This document shows, one piece after another, positions 1-7,673 of a DNA stretch of 64,000 nt (position 1 is its first letter; each line of letters starts with the position of its first letter). The translations under genes were made by a program, and so were the position numbers. The stretch is from UBA685 sp049890215 (lineage in GTDB: Bacteria; Pseudomonadota; Alphaproteobacteria; Puniceispirillales; Puniceispirillaceae). The DNA lies in assembly GCA_049890215.1 (NCBI GenBank), contig JBMHBX010000031.1, forward strand, positions 13,482-77,481, given 5' to 3'. Below the pieces are notes generated by a model. It saw nothing but the letters and a program-made list of their open reading frames with translations, was not told where the DNA came from and ran no database searches.

Positions 1-138
1 TGTTAATTCTAGCACCTTTTCAGAGAAAATGAAAGGGGCCGCGCGTCCGTCATGCTTGCCAAAAACGTTTGGTAATAAAATTACAAATCCTGATTTTGAA
101 AGAAAATGATCATAGCAAAGCTCCCCCACATCAGCCAT
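1..138 (-). CDS. Partial open frame at the window edge, possibly dienelactone-hydrolase-like
   Basis: The minus strand stays open from an ATG at 138 to position 1 (46 codons). The same frame extends back to an ATG at 195, which would add a hydrophobic leader encoded by the 12-bp tandem repeat. The visible peptide contains GFVILLPNVFGKHDGRAAP, which resembles the strand and loop after the first helix of dienelactone-hydrolase-type proteins. The N-terminal part such an enzyme needs is not present, so this could be a shortened gene, a remnant or a chance frame. No good ribosome binding site precedes either start. Confidence 0.3.
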   Translation of the reverse strand, partial: MADVGELCYDHFLSKSGFVILLPNVFGKHDGRAAPFIFSEKVLELT

Positions 139-159
139 CTTTACGCAGGTAAAGAGCAA

Positions 160-188
160 GGCAAAGGATACGGCAAAGGATACGGCAA
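160..188. repeat. 12-bp tandem repeat with duplicated Shine-Dalgarno
   Basis: The unit ggcaaaggatac occurs twice in tandem (160-171 and 172-183), followed by a partial third copy running into the ATG at 189. Each unit carries AAAGGA, so the ribosome binding site of the next gene is effectively duplicated. The proximal copy is at 175-180, eight bases before the ATG. Confidence 0.8.
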
Positions 189-1205
189 ATGACATTTATT
201 CGCCATGATTTGCCTTATGACTGCCTTGCCTTTACAGGCGAAAGAGCGCCTTGGTGGGGTGGTGATTTACAGACCATGCGCAATACATTGATCGGCGCTA
301 AACCAGATATACCTGCCGGACAAGACATCATATTTGACCTGCCGGATGGTGACAAACTGCTTGGCGCATTTCACACACCACATAAACCAAATGATAGCGC
401 AACCCATGGCATTATGATCATCATCCATGGCCTTGCAGGTGATTATGACAGCTCTTATGTGCGCCATCTAACAAAAGCAGCCATCAGGCAGGGATATCAT
501 GCGCTTCGCTTAAATCTGCGCGGTGCAGGCCGTGGCTTTGCTATGGCACGGTCATCTTATCATGCAGGGCGCTCTGATGATCTTGCCTTTGTGATATCTG
601 CAATGGCCGCGCGTTATCCTGATAAGCCACTTTATTTATGTGCTTTCTCATTGGGGGGCACCATGGCTGTCAATATGGCAGCGCGCCATGCATTACCGAA
701 AAATCTGTCAGCGGTCATCAGCTTTTGCGCACCCCTTGATATGCTTGCAAGTGCAAAACGCTTTCATGAGCCTCGCAACAAATTATATAACAGGCACTTT
801 ACCAAAAATTTGATTACACACACCCTTGCAAGGCCTCATCGTGATACAACACAAGATACCCTCATAAAATCAGTCAGGTCGGTACGTGAATTTGATGATG
901 TCTTCACATCCAAAGTGGCGGGGTATCAGAACGCTGACGCTTATTATAAAGGCACCACCCCTCTTGGATATTTATCACAGATTTATGTGCCGACCCTGCT
1001 TGTGCATAGTGATAATGACCCCCTGATACCTGATAGCGCCTATCGCACATTACATACAAGCGACAAGCTCTATTGCGTGATCACAAAAGGCGGCGGTCAT
1101 GTAGGCTTTCATGGCAGAGACCAAAGCTATGATTGTTGGCAGTCGGCGGTTGCGTTACAATTTGTCTCACAGGTCTCACAACAGCCTTTCAAACAAAGAC
1201 TATGA
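189..1205 (+). CDS. YheT-type alpha/beta hydrolase (COG0429)
   Basis: This is a 338-residue alpha/beta-fold hydrolase of the YheT/COG0429 family; substrates of the family are mostly unknown, probably acyl or lipid esters. The N-terminal APWWGGDLQTM block (about 20-30) matches the family's characteristic PxW..HLQT region. The oxyanion HGL is at 80-82, the nucleophile is Ser154 in CAFSLGG, and the rest of the triad is Asp277 in DNDPL and His304 in GGGHVGF. The ATG at 189 has AAAGGA eight bases upstream. Its stop overlaps the next start (ATGA at 1202-1205), so it heads a translationally coupled operon with the epimerase and the exporter. Confidence 0.85.
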   Translation: MTFIRHDLPYDCLAFTGERAPWWGGDLQTMRNTLIGAKPDIPAGQDIIFDLPDGDKLLGAFHTPHKPNDSATHGIMIIIHGLAGDYDSSYVRHLTKAAIRQGYHALRLNLRGAGRGFAMARSSYHAGRSDDLAFVISAMAARYPDKPLYLCAFSLGGTMAVNMAARHALPKNLSAVISFCAPLDMLASAKRFHEPRNKLYNRHFTKNLITHTLARPHRDTTQDTLIKSVRSVREFDDVFTSKVAGYQNADAYYKGTTPLGYLSQIYVPTLLVHSDNDPLIPDSAYRTLHTSDKLYCVITKGGGHVGFHGRDQSYDCWQSAVALQFVSQVSQQPFKQRL

Positions 1206-2194
1206 ACGAGAAGATGAAAGATAAAATGACGCCTATTACATCACATCACCTAAATGCAGGCGGCCTGCAAGTCTCGGTGACGAATTATGGCGCCTCTTTG
1301 CAGGATTTGCGCCTTTCATCACATGACATACCTCTTGTCCTGGGCTTTACCAATGCCTCAGACTATGCCCGCGGACAGCATTATTTAGGGGCGACCGCAG
1401 GGCGGGTTGCAAATCGAATCTCTCCTGCTGAGATCACCATAGACGGCCAGACATATCAGCTTGAAAAAAATGAGCGCGGCAAACAAATGCTTCATGGCGG
1501 CTCTCTTGGGTGTGGCAGGGCCTTATGGGATGTTGCCAGCATTTGTGATGAGGCAATCACCTTTATTCTGGATGAACCAGATGGTCATATGGGATTTCCA
1601 GGCGCCTTGCACATATCCTGTACCTATCAGGTAACAGGGCCACAAAAACTAAGCATTTTTTATGAAGCATATTGTGATAAACCAAGCTTTGTGAATCTCG
1701 CCCATCACAGCTATTTCAGGCTTGATCATCAGCCAGATATCTCAGATCATCACCTGCAAATTTTTGCAGACAGCTATCTGCCTGTTGATAATGACAACAT
1801 CCCTACAGGCATGATAGTCTCTGTCGATAATACTGTTTTTGATTTTCGCCAAATGGGTAAAATTGGCATGCGTGAATTTGATCATAATTATTGCCTGTCA
1901 CAGTCAAAAAAGGTGAGGCCAGTTGCCCAGCTATACAGCCCGCATTCAGGCATTAAAATGACCTTATCCTCAGATCAGCCAGGCTTACAATTCTACACAA
2001 GTCATCATTTGGACGAGCGGGCAGATAATCACCATGGGCGCGCCTATCGCAAATTTGATGGTATCTGCCTTGAGCCGCAAATCTGGCCAAATTCGCCAAA
2101 TATGCCTCAGGCGCCCTGCTGTCTCTTGCGCCCTGGTGAGGTCTATACACAAAGACTGGATTTGCAATTTTCGACCTCAGAAATCACAGGCTAA
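1202..2194 (+). CDS. Aldose 1-epimerase (galactose mutarotase family)
   Basis: It should interconvert alpha and beta anomers of aldoses in the cytoplasm. Family signatures are in order: GATAGRVANRI (sugar loop), NLAHHSYFRL with the catalytic His, and near the C-terminus GICLEPQIWPNSPNMP with the catalytic Glu. The length of 330 residues is normal for GalM-like proteins. I chose the ATG at 1202, inside the upstream stop as ATGA, because earlier in-frame residues lie inside the hydrolase gene; ATGs at 1214 and 1226 are alternatives. The stop shares one base with the exporter start (TAATG). The sugar substrate cannot be read from the sequence. Confidence 0.88.
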   Translation: MNEKMKDKMTPITSHHLNAGGLQVSVTNYGASLQDLRLSSHDIPLVLGFTNASDYARGQHYLGATAGRVANRISPAEITIDGQTYQLEKNERGKQMLHGGSLGCGRALWDVASICDEAITFILDEPDGHMGFPGALHISCTYQVTGPQKLSIFYEAYCDKPSFVNLAHHSYFRLDHQPDISDHHLQIFADSYLPVDNDNIPTGMIVSVDNTVFDFRQMGKIGMREFDHNYCLSQSKKVRPVAQLYSPHSGIKMTLSSDQPGLQFYTSHHLDERADNHHGRAYRKFDGICLEPQIWPNSPNMPQAPCCLLRPGEVYTQRLDLQFSTSEITG

Positions 2195-3705
2195 TGCAAG
2201 ATTACTCAAGCTCAGAAAAAAAACTGGTAATATTTATAACAGCGCTTGTCTCAGGCATTGGATTTATCGACACCACAGCTTTGAATGTTGCCCTGCCCTT
2301 TATTCAGAGGGATTTGAATGCAAGCGCGGCAGACACTTATTGGGTTATTGAAATCTATTTATTGGGCCTTGCCGCCTTATTGATGGCAGGCGGCGCTTTG
2401 GGAGACAGCCTTGGCAGGCGGCGCCCCCTCATTTGGGGCGTAGCGCTATTTGCCATCACATCTGCCGGTTGCGCCTTATCGACAACTGCCGCGGCTCTGA
2501 TATTTTTTCGGGCACTTCAGGGAATATCAGCGGCTCTGATGGTGCCTGCCTCGCTGGCGCTTTTGAATGCCTCTTTTGCGCCGGATGAACGTGGCCCTGC
2601 CATTGGCAGATGGTCAGCGCTTGTCTCTTTAACCATCCCTATTGGCCCGTTATTTGGTGGCCTTGCTGTCGATCTTGCCTCCTGGCAATTGGTTTTCTGG
2701 GTCAATGTGCCTCTTTGTCTTTTGGTGCTTTATTTAATGCGACCTTTGCGCAAACCACCTTATGAGCCTCCCCAAACAGTGCCACTTGATGTGACAGGCT
2801 CAGGCCTTGTAACAGCCTCTCTTGCCATGATGACTTATGCGCTGATGGAGGCAGGGCGCCATGGCAGTATCACCGCCTTTCATGCCCAGCTATTATGTGG
2901 GGGCATATTTACCTTTATGTTGTTCATCTATAGCCAGATGAAGCTCAAAGCGCCGATGATACCGCCATTTCTGCTAACAAACAGGCGCTTTGTTCTGGTG
3001 AATATCCACACCTTTTGTTTATTTGCCAGCTTTCAGAGTGCGACTTTCTTTTTATCCTTTTTGCTTGTGCAATCTTATGGCTATGGCGCCACACAGGCAG
3101 GGGCGGCCGCATTGCCTATCTCAATTCTTGTGACCTTATTATCACGCTATGCCGGCCAATGGACGTCCAAACATGGCCCGAAAACCATATTGATTATCTC
3201 ATCTCTTCTAATGGCAGCGTCCTTTTTCTGGTTATCAGGCACAAATGGTGACTATTTCAGCACCATCTTATGGCCTATGATTCTGCTTGGCCTTGGTGTG
3301 GCTGCCTTTGCAGCGCCTGTAACCACTGTGGCGATGGCCTCTGCCGGTAAAGGGCGCGATGGGCTAGCAAGCGGCGTCAATAATGCGGTTGCGCGCATAG
3401 GCCCGTTACTGGCAATAGCTGCCCTTGGCTATGTGATGGCCTTTGAATTTGAAACACAACTGACGACCCATGCCGGATTTGCTGATCTCTCAGGCGAGGT
3501 ACAGCAATTTATGAAAGCCAATCTGGACGCACTTGGCGGTATGATCGTACCAGCCGACTGGCCTGCCGACTGGCAGGACAAGGCACATATTGTCATCGCA
3601 GACAGCTATGCAAACACAGTCACATATGCTTTGAAACTATGCGCATGGCTGTTGGTATTTTGTGCCTTTTTATGTCTGTTTTACCGCAAAGAAGACGCTG
3701 TCTGA
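2194..3705 (+). CDS. MFS transporter, DHA2 (EmrB/QacA-type, 14 TM)
   Basis: A 503-residue hydrophobic protein with MFS motif A (GGALGDSLGRRRPL, about 66-79) and the DHA2 signature GPLFGGLAVDLASWQLVFWVNVP (about 150-172). Length and motifs fit the 14-helix drug:proton antiporter family 2. Such proteins usually export drugs or other amphipathic compounds across the inner membrane using the proton gradient. It starts one base inside the epimerase stop codon, so it is the third gene of a coupled operon. No EmrA-like adaptor is adjacent, and the substrate is unknown. Confidence 0.85.
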   Translation: MQDYSSSEKKLVIFITALVSGIGFIDTTALNVALPFIQRDLNASAADTYWVIEIYLLGLAALLMAGGALGDSLGRRRPLIWGVALFAITSAGCALSTTAAALIFFRALQGISAALMVPASLALLNASFAPDERGPAIGRWSALVSLTIPIGPLFGGLAVDLASWQLVFWVNVPLCLLVLYLMRPLRKPPYEPPQTVPLDVTGSGLVTASLAMMTYALMEAGRHGSITAFHAQLLCGGIFTFMLFIYSQMKLKAPMIPPFLLTNRRFVLVNIHTFCLFASFQSATFFLSFLLVQSYGYGATQAGAAALPISILVTLLSRYAGQWTSKHGPKTILIISSLLMAASFFWLSGTNGDYFSTILWPMILLGLGVAAFAAPVTTVAMASAGKGRDGLASGVNNAVARIGPLLAIAALGYVMAFEFETQLTTHAGFADLSGEVQQFMKANLDALGGMIVPADWPADWQDKAHIVIADSYANTVTYALKLCAWLLVFCAFLCLFYRKEDAV

Positions 3706-3793
3706 AAAGCTGACAGTCCAAACTGCTATTTTATTTTTGATTGACGCGCCCTTTGATTTACCGCCATCCTTTGGTGAAAGGGGGTGTGAGAAG

Positions 3794-4411
3794 ATGAAAA
3801 AAGCATTTTTGAAACAATCATATGGGTTGGATTCTGTTACAAAAACAGAAGCTTATTATCGTGACTGGGCCGCAAGCTATGATGAAGAAATAGCTGAAAA
3901 TGGCTATCAGACACCGCAGCGTTGCGCTGAGGCCTTGGCGCGTCATTGCGCTGATAAGACTGTAAGCATACTTGATATTGGCTGTGGTACAGGCTTGTCA
4001 GGCATTGCCTTCAAAGCGCAGGGATTTTCCAATCTTCACGGCAATGACCTTAGCCAGGAAATGCTTGATATCGCAGCGCAAAAACAAATTTATCAATCAT
4101 TGCACATTGCTGATTTGCATAACCCGCTTGATTTCGATAAGGCGCGCTATGATGTCATCGCCGCAGTCGGTGTTATCTCAGTTGGCCATGCACCGCCGAG
4201 CACCATTGCACAAATGTTTGATAAGCTTGGCAAGGAAGGCCTATTTGTCTTTTCCATCAATGATGCCAGTATCGCAGAAGGCAGCTTCACCTCTGCCGTA
4301 GAGGCGCTGTTACAACGAGATGATGCGCTGTTATGCGAAGATGAATATGGCACCCATTTGCCAAAGATTGATATGAAATCAATTGTCTATGTCATAAAAA
4401 AGACCGCCTGA
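3794..4411 (+). CDS. Class I SAM-dependent methyltransferase
   Basis: A 205-residue methyltransferase with the glycine-rich SAM loop ILDIGCGTGLSGIAF (motif I, about 59-73) and an acidic residue after strand 2 in HGNDLSQEML. The tetrapeptide-like arrangement YYRDWAASYDEEI before the domain resembles METTL27/WBSCR27-type methyltransferases; the acceptor is unknown. The frame is open further upstream into the exporter gene, but ATG 3794, preceded by AAAGGGGG and GAGAAG, is the likely start. The stop codon lies inside the left arm of a strong hairpin (4402-4429) that serves the opposite strand. Confidence 0.8.
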   Translation: MKKAFLKQSYGLDSVTKTEAYYRDWAASYDEEIAENGYQTPQRCAEALARHCADKTVSILDIGCGTGLSGIAFKAQGFSNLHGNDLSQEMLDIAAQKQIYQSLHIADLHNPLDFDKARYDVIAAVGVISVGHAPPSTIAQMFDKLGKEGLFVFSINDASIAEGSFTSAVEALLQRDDALLCEDEYGTHLPKIDMKSIVYVIKKTA

Positions 4412-4429
4412 TTGGGCAATCAGGCGGTC
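4396..4429 (-). terminator. Rho-independent terminator of the aceA transcript
   Basis: A perfect 12-bp inverted repeat (arms 4402-4413 and 4418-4429, GGGC loop) is followed, reading leftward on the minus strand, by a run of six T (plus-strand A at 4396-4401). It lies after the small gene downstream of isocitrate lyase. The plus strand has no T-run after the hairpin, so it is less convincing for the methyltransferase. Confidence 0.85.
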
Positions 4430-4503
4430 CTGTCACAAGACCTTCAGCTGTCACAGTGATGGGGTCATTGAATCAAGCTGATTTTCTGGTCAGGTGCATT
4501 TTG

Positions 4504-4728
4504 TTACTCCCGGATAAAGGTCACAGCATATTTGACATCGCCGTCAAAAAGCCGGGTAGCGCCATGACCGTCAGTCATGTAAAACTGATGACCTGCGATC
4601 CTGTTTTCCAGACGATATCCTTTGGTCGCCATCCGCCGTCTGTGAAATTCCATCGCAGCCTCATCAAAGCTGTCTGTCAGAATTGTGATTCTGTCTTGTG
4701 TCATATCTGATGTTTGTAAATCATCCAT
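4504..4728 (-). CDS. Small hypothetical protein downstream of isocitrate lyase
   Basis: A 74-residue soluble protein rich in charged residues, with no motif I recognise; the core reads FDEAAMEFHRRRMATKGYRL. It is supported by a Shine-Dalgarno AAGGA (4736-4740) eight bases before the ATG, a position 24 bases after aceA on the same strand, and a strong terminator right after it. That arrangement suggests co-transcription with aceA, perhaps as a helper or regulator of the glyoxylate shunt, but this is inference only. Confidence 0.65.
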   Translation of the reverse strand: MDDLQTSDMTQDRITILTDSFDEAAMEFHRRRMATKGYRLENRIAGHQFYMTDGHGATRLFDGDVKYAVTFIRE

Positions 4729-4752
4729 TTTTTAATCCTTCCTTGTGCGTCA

Positions 4753-6036
4753 TTATTCAGCTGCGTGGAATTGCTGTTCTTCTGTACTGTCATTAAGGGC
4801 CGTTGTTGAAGACTGGCCACCTTTCACCGCAACAGAGATAGCATCAAACCACCCTGCGCCTACTTCGCGCTGATGACGGTGCGCTGTATAGCCATTTTCT
4901 TCTGCGGCAAATTCAGCATTCTGCAATTCTGTGTAGGCAGTCATGCCAGACTCTTTATAGCCACGCGCCAATTCATACATGCCGTAATTAAGCGAATGGA
5001 ATCCAGCAAGGGTGATGAACTGGAACTTATAGCCCATCTTGCCAATTTCGCGTTGGAAGCGTGCAATATCATCGCTTGACAGATTGGCTGACCAGTTAAA
5101 TGACGGGCTGCAATTATAAGCAAGCATCTGATCAGGGTATTTTGCCTTAATCTCATTGGCAAAGGATTCTGCCTGATCAAGATTCGGCGTTGATGTCTCC
5201 ATCCACAATAGATCTGCATAAGGCGCAAATGCCAGACCGCGAACGACACAACGCTCAAACGCTGTCTCAGGGTCAAGCAGATAAAAACCTTCTGATGAAC
5301 GCTCACCTGTCACAAATGGCTTATCACGCGGATCAATGTCAGATGTAATCAGCTTTGCTGATTCTGCATCTGTACGCGCCATAATGATGGTTGAAACACC
5401 GCTGACATCGGCCGCTAATCTGGCGGCGTTCAGATTGGTCACAGCTTGTTGTACAGGTATCAGGACCTTGCCACCCATATGGCCGCATTTCTTCTCAGAC
5501 GCCAGCTGGTCTTCAAAATGCACACCCGCAGCCCCTGCCTCAATATAGGCTTTGGTCAGCTCAAATGCGTTTAACGCCCCGCCAAATCCTGCCTCACAAT
5601 CAGCCACAATCGGGGCAAACCAGTCTCGTGATGCACGCCCGTTTTCTAGCACTTCTATCTGATCAGCGCGTGTTAATGTGCGGTTGATACGCCGCGCCAG
5701 TTCAGGTCCGGAATTCGCCGGATAAATAGACTGGTCAGGATACATAGAGCCGGCGGTATTAGAATCGGCTGCAACCTGCCATCCTGACAGATAAATCGCT
5801 TTCAGGCCGGCGCGTACCTGCTGCATAGCCTGATTGCCTGTCATAGCGCCAAGTGTGTTCACATAATCTTCGGTTTTCAAAAGATGCCATAATTTGTCAG
5901 CGCCATTTCTGGCAAATGTATGTTCTGCTGTCACGCTTCCAGACAGTTTCACCACATCCTCCATCGTGTAATCACGTTGTTTATGGGCAAAACGACCTTC
6001 TGCGGCCTTTACATGCGTCTCGAATGTTTGTGTCAT
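4753..6036 (-). CDS. aceA: Isocitrate lyase
   Basis: It cleaves isocitrate to glyoxylate and succinate, the entry to the glyoxylate shunt, and allows growth on acetate, fatty acids or other C2 units. The 427-residue length is typical. The signature KKCGH is at 182-186 with catalytic Cys184, and metal and substrate residues appear in IVADCEAGFGG (143-153). A purine-rich GGGAT segment precedes the ATG at 6036. No malate synthase gene lies in the window. It is transcribed away from an XRE-type regulator across a 212-bp AT-rich region with palindromes, so control by that regulator is likely. Confidence 0.97.
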   Translation of the reverse strand: MTQTFETHVKAAEGRFAHKQRDYTMEDVVKLSGSVTAEHTFARNGADKLWHLLKTEDYVNTLGAMTGNQAMQQVRAGLKAIYLSGWQVAADSNTAGSMYPDQSIYPANSGPELARRINRTLTRADQIEVLENGRASRDWFAPIVADCEAGFGGALNAFELTKAYIEAGAAGVHFEDQLASEKKCGHMGGKVLIPVQQAVTNLNAARLAADVSGVSTIIMARTDAESAKLITSDIDPRDKPFVTGERSSEGFYLLDPETAFERCVVRGLAFAPYADLLWMETSTPNLDQAESFANEIKAKYPDQMLAYNCSPSFNWSANLSSDDIARFQREIGKMGYKFQFITLAGFHSLNYGMYELARGYKESGMTAYTELQNAEFAAEENGYTAHRHQREVGAGWFDAISVAVKGGQSSTTALNDSTEEQQFHAAE

Positions 6037-6173
6037 TGTCTGATCCCTTTTTCAAACTGATGCCACACCTGTTGCGGCATTTCAGCGCCCGTGACTTAAC
6101 GTCTGCCCGAGCGCCACATAGTCTTAGCCGGGGACCATTTGCCAGAAAAGGAAAATAGTGTTAACAATATAAC

Positions 6174-6217
6174 TTGTAAATATTTACAAAAAATATATGT
6201 AAATTTTGTAATACAAA
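6174..6217. promoter_or_regulatory. Palindromic operators between aceA and its regulator
   Basis: Two related palindromes lie in the divergent intergenic region. One is a perfect 16-bp palindrome TTGTAAATATTTACAA (6174-6189); the other is TTTGTA-A-TACAAA (6205-6217). Both share a TTGTA/TACAA half-site. The placement is what one expects for autoregulation and aceA control by the adjacent ScfR/RamB-type protein. Confidence 0.6.
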
Positions 6218-6248
6218 TTACTTATAAAACTTCACAAAAGAGACTTCC

Positions 6249-7673
6249 ATGTCAGATATCTCAGCCACCAAGATTATGATAGGTCACAAATTGCGCAAAT
6301 TGCGCAAAGAATTAGGGATCTCACAAGCCGCCATGGCAGATGAGCTTGCTATTTCTGCCTCTTATCTCAACTTGCTTGAAAATAATATGCGCCCTGTCAC
6401 GGTCCAGCTATTATTCAGGCTTGGCCAGACATATGACATAGATCTCAAAGATATGGCAGAAGATGAATCAGCAAGTCTCACAGCCAGACTGATTGAGATT
6501 TTTGCAGATCCAATCTTATCAGACCAATCCTTATCACGAAGAGACATTCAGCAATTAGCACAAAATCAACCTGGCGCGGCCACAGCCATTTTGGCTCTTT
6601 ATGATAATTATGAGACGATGAAATCCGCCGCACAGCAAGATAAGGACGGGAGTGAAACACGCGCCCTGCCCCGCCCTATTGAACATGTCAGGCGGTTTTT
6701 AGAACAACAGGAAAACCATTTTCCGACCCTTGAAGATGCCGCAGAAGCCTGTGCCAAGAAAGCACAATTGCAAACAGGGCAATATTTCTCTGGTCTTTGT
6801 CGTTTTCTGTCTGAACATCATGCCATTCGGGTGCGCATTATGCCATCTCATGTGATGGGTCATTATGTGCGCCATCTTGATATGCACCGCCAGCAGCTTT
6901 TATTATCTGAAATTCTGGAAGATTCTCAGCGTGTTTTCCAGCTTGCCTCACAGCTTGCTCTGATTGCCTATCAGCGTGATATCACCACCATCATTGAAAC
7001 ATCAGGTCTCGAAGATCTGGAAACACGCCAGCTATTACAGACTACTCTGGCAGGGTATTTTGCAGGAGCACTTATGATGCCCTATCAGAGTTTTTTGAAA
7101 TCAGCTCAGGAAACACGCCATGATTTTGATCTGTTAGGCAAACGCTATTCTGCCAGTTTTGAGCAAATCTGCCACCGCCTAACCACGATGAATAATCCGT
7201 CTGCCAGAGGGATACCCTTTTTCTTTCTTCGAGTTGATGAGGCAGGTTATATTTCCAAAAGGCTCTCAGCAGCCGGCATAGAATTTGCACGCCATGGCGG
7301 GGCATGCGGGCGTTGGATACCTCATCAGGCATTTCGTGTCCCGGGCGCCCTACACAGCCAGTTAGCAGAAATGGAAGAAGGCCAGAAATTCTTCACTCTG
7401 GCAAGAACGGTCGAACAACCACGCACTGGCCCGGCACATCATGGCACAGCTTTATTTGCTGTTGCCCTTGGCTGTGAGTTAAAACATGCCAAAGATATTG
7501 GACTTGCAGACGGGCTTTTATCACCAAAACAGCCATCTTTCACCCCAATTGGCCTTGCCTGCCAGTTATGTGAGCGCCCGCAATGCGGTCATCGCGGCGC
7601 GCCCCCTGTTGGTCGCAGCTTAAAATTTGACCCTCACCGCAGGCAATCAGGCCTATTTGATTTTGGCTCTTAA
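6249..7673 (+). CDS. XRE-family short-chain fatty acid regulator (ScfR/RamB type)
   Basis: A 474-residue regulator with an N-terminal HTH_XRE (about 12-66, LGISQAAMADELAISASYLN), a middle region of the ImmA/IrrE-like type without a clear HExxH zinc motif, and a C-terminal DUF2083-type domain ending with clustered cysteines (C438, C441, C446 in CQLCERPQCGHRG). This architecture is that of RamB/ScfR/PrpC-type regulators of acetate and propionate metabolism. It is divergent from isocitrate lyase, which fits that role. Its TAA stop overlaps the stop of the convergent pgi. The Cys tail could bind a metal or sense redox state; that is inference. Confidence 0.88.
   Translation: MSDISATKIMIGHKLRKLRKELGISQAAMADELAISASYLNLLENNMRPVTVQLLFRLGQTYDIDLKDMAEDESASLTARLIEIFADPILSDQSLSRRDIQQLAQNQPGAATAILALYDNYETMKSAAQQDKDGSETRALPRPIEHVRRFLEQQENHFPTLEDAAEACAKKAQLQTGQYFSGLCRFLSEHHAIRVRIMPSHVMGHYVRHLDMHRQQLLLSEILEDSQRVFQLASQLALIAYQRDITTIIETSGLEDLETRQLLQTTLAGYFAGALMMPYQSFLKSAQETRHDFDLLGKRYSASFEQICHRLTTMNNPSARGIPFFFLRVDEAGYISKRLSAAGIEFARHGGACGRWIPHQAFRVPGALHSQLAEMEEGQKFFTLARTVEQPRTGPAHHGTALFAVALGCELKHAKDIGLADGLLSPKQPSFTPIGLACQLCERPQCGHRGAPPVGRSLKFDPHRRQSGLFDFGS

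Noticed and set aside
4402..4429. Hairpin as terminator of the plus-strand methyltransferase
   Set aside because: The T-run exists only on the minus-strand side; the left arm covers the methyltransferase stop codon, so its main role is for the aceA transcript.
4456..4710. An 84-codon plus-strand frame opposite the small gene after aceA
   Set aside because: The minus-strand frame has the ribosome binding site, operon position and terminator; the plus-strand one has none.
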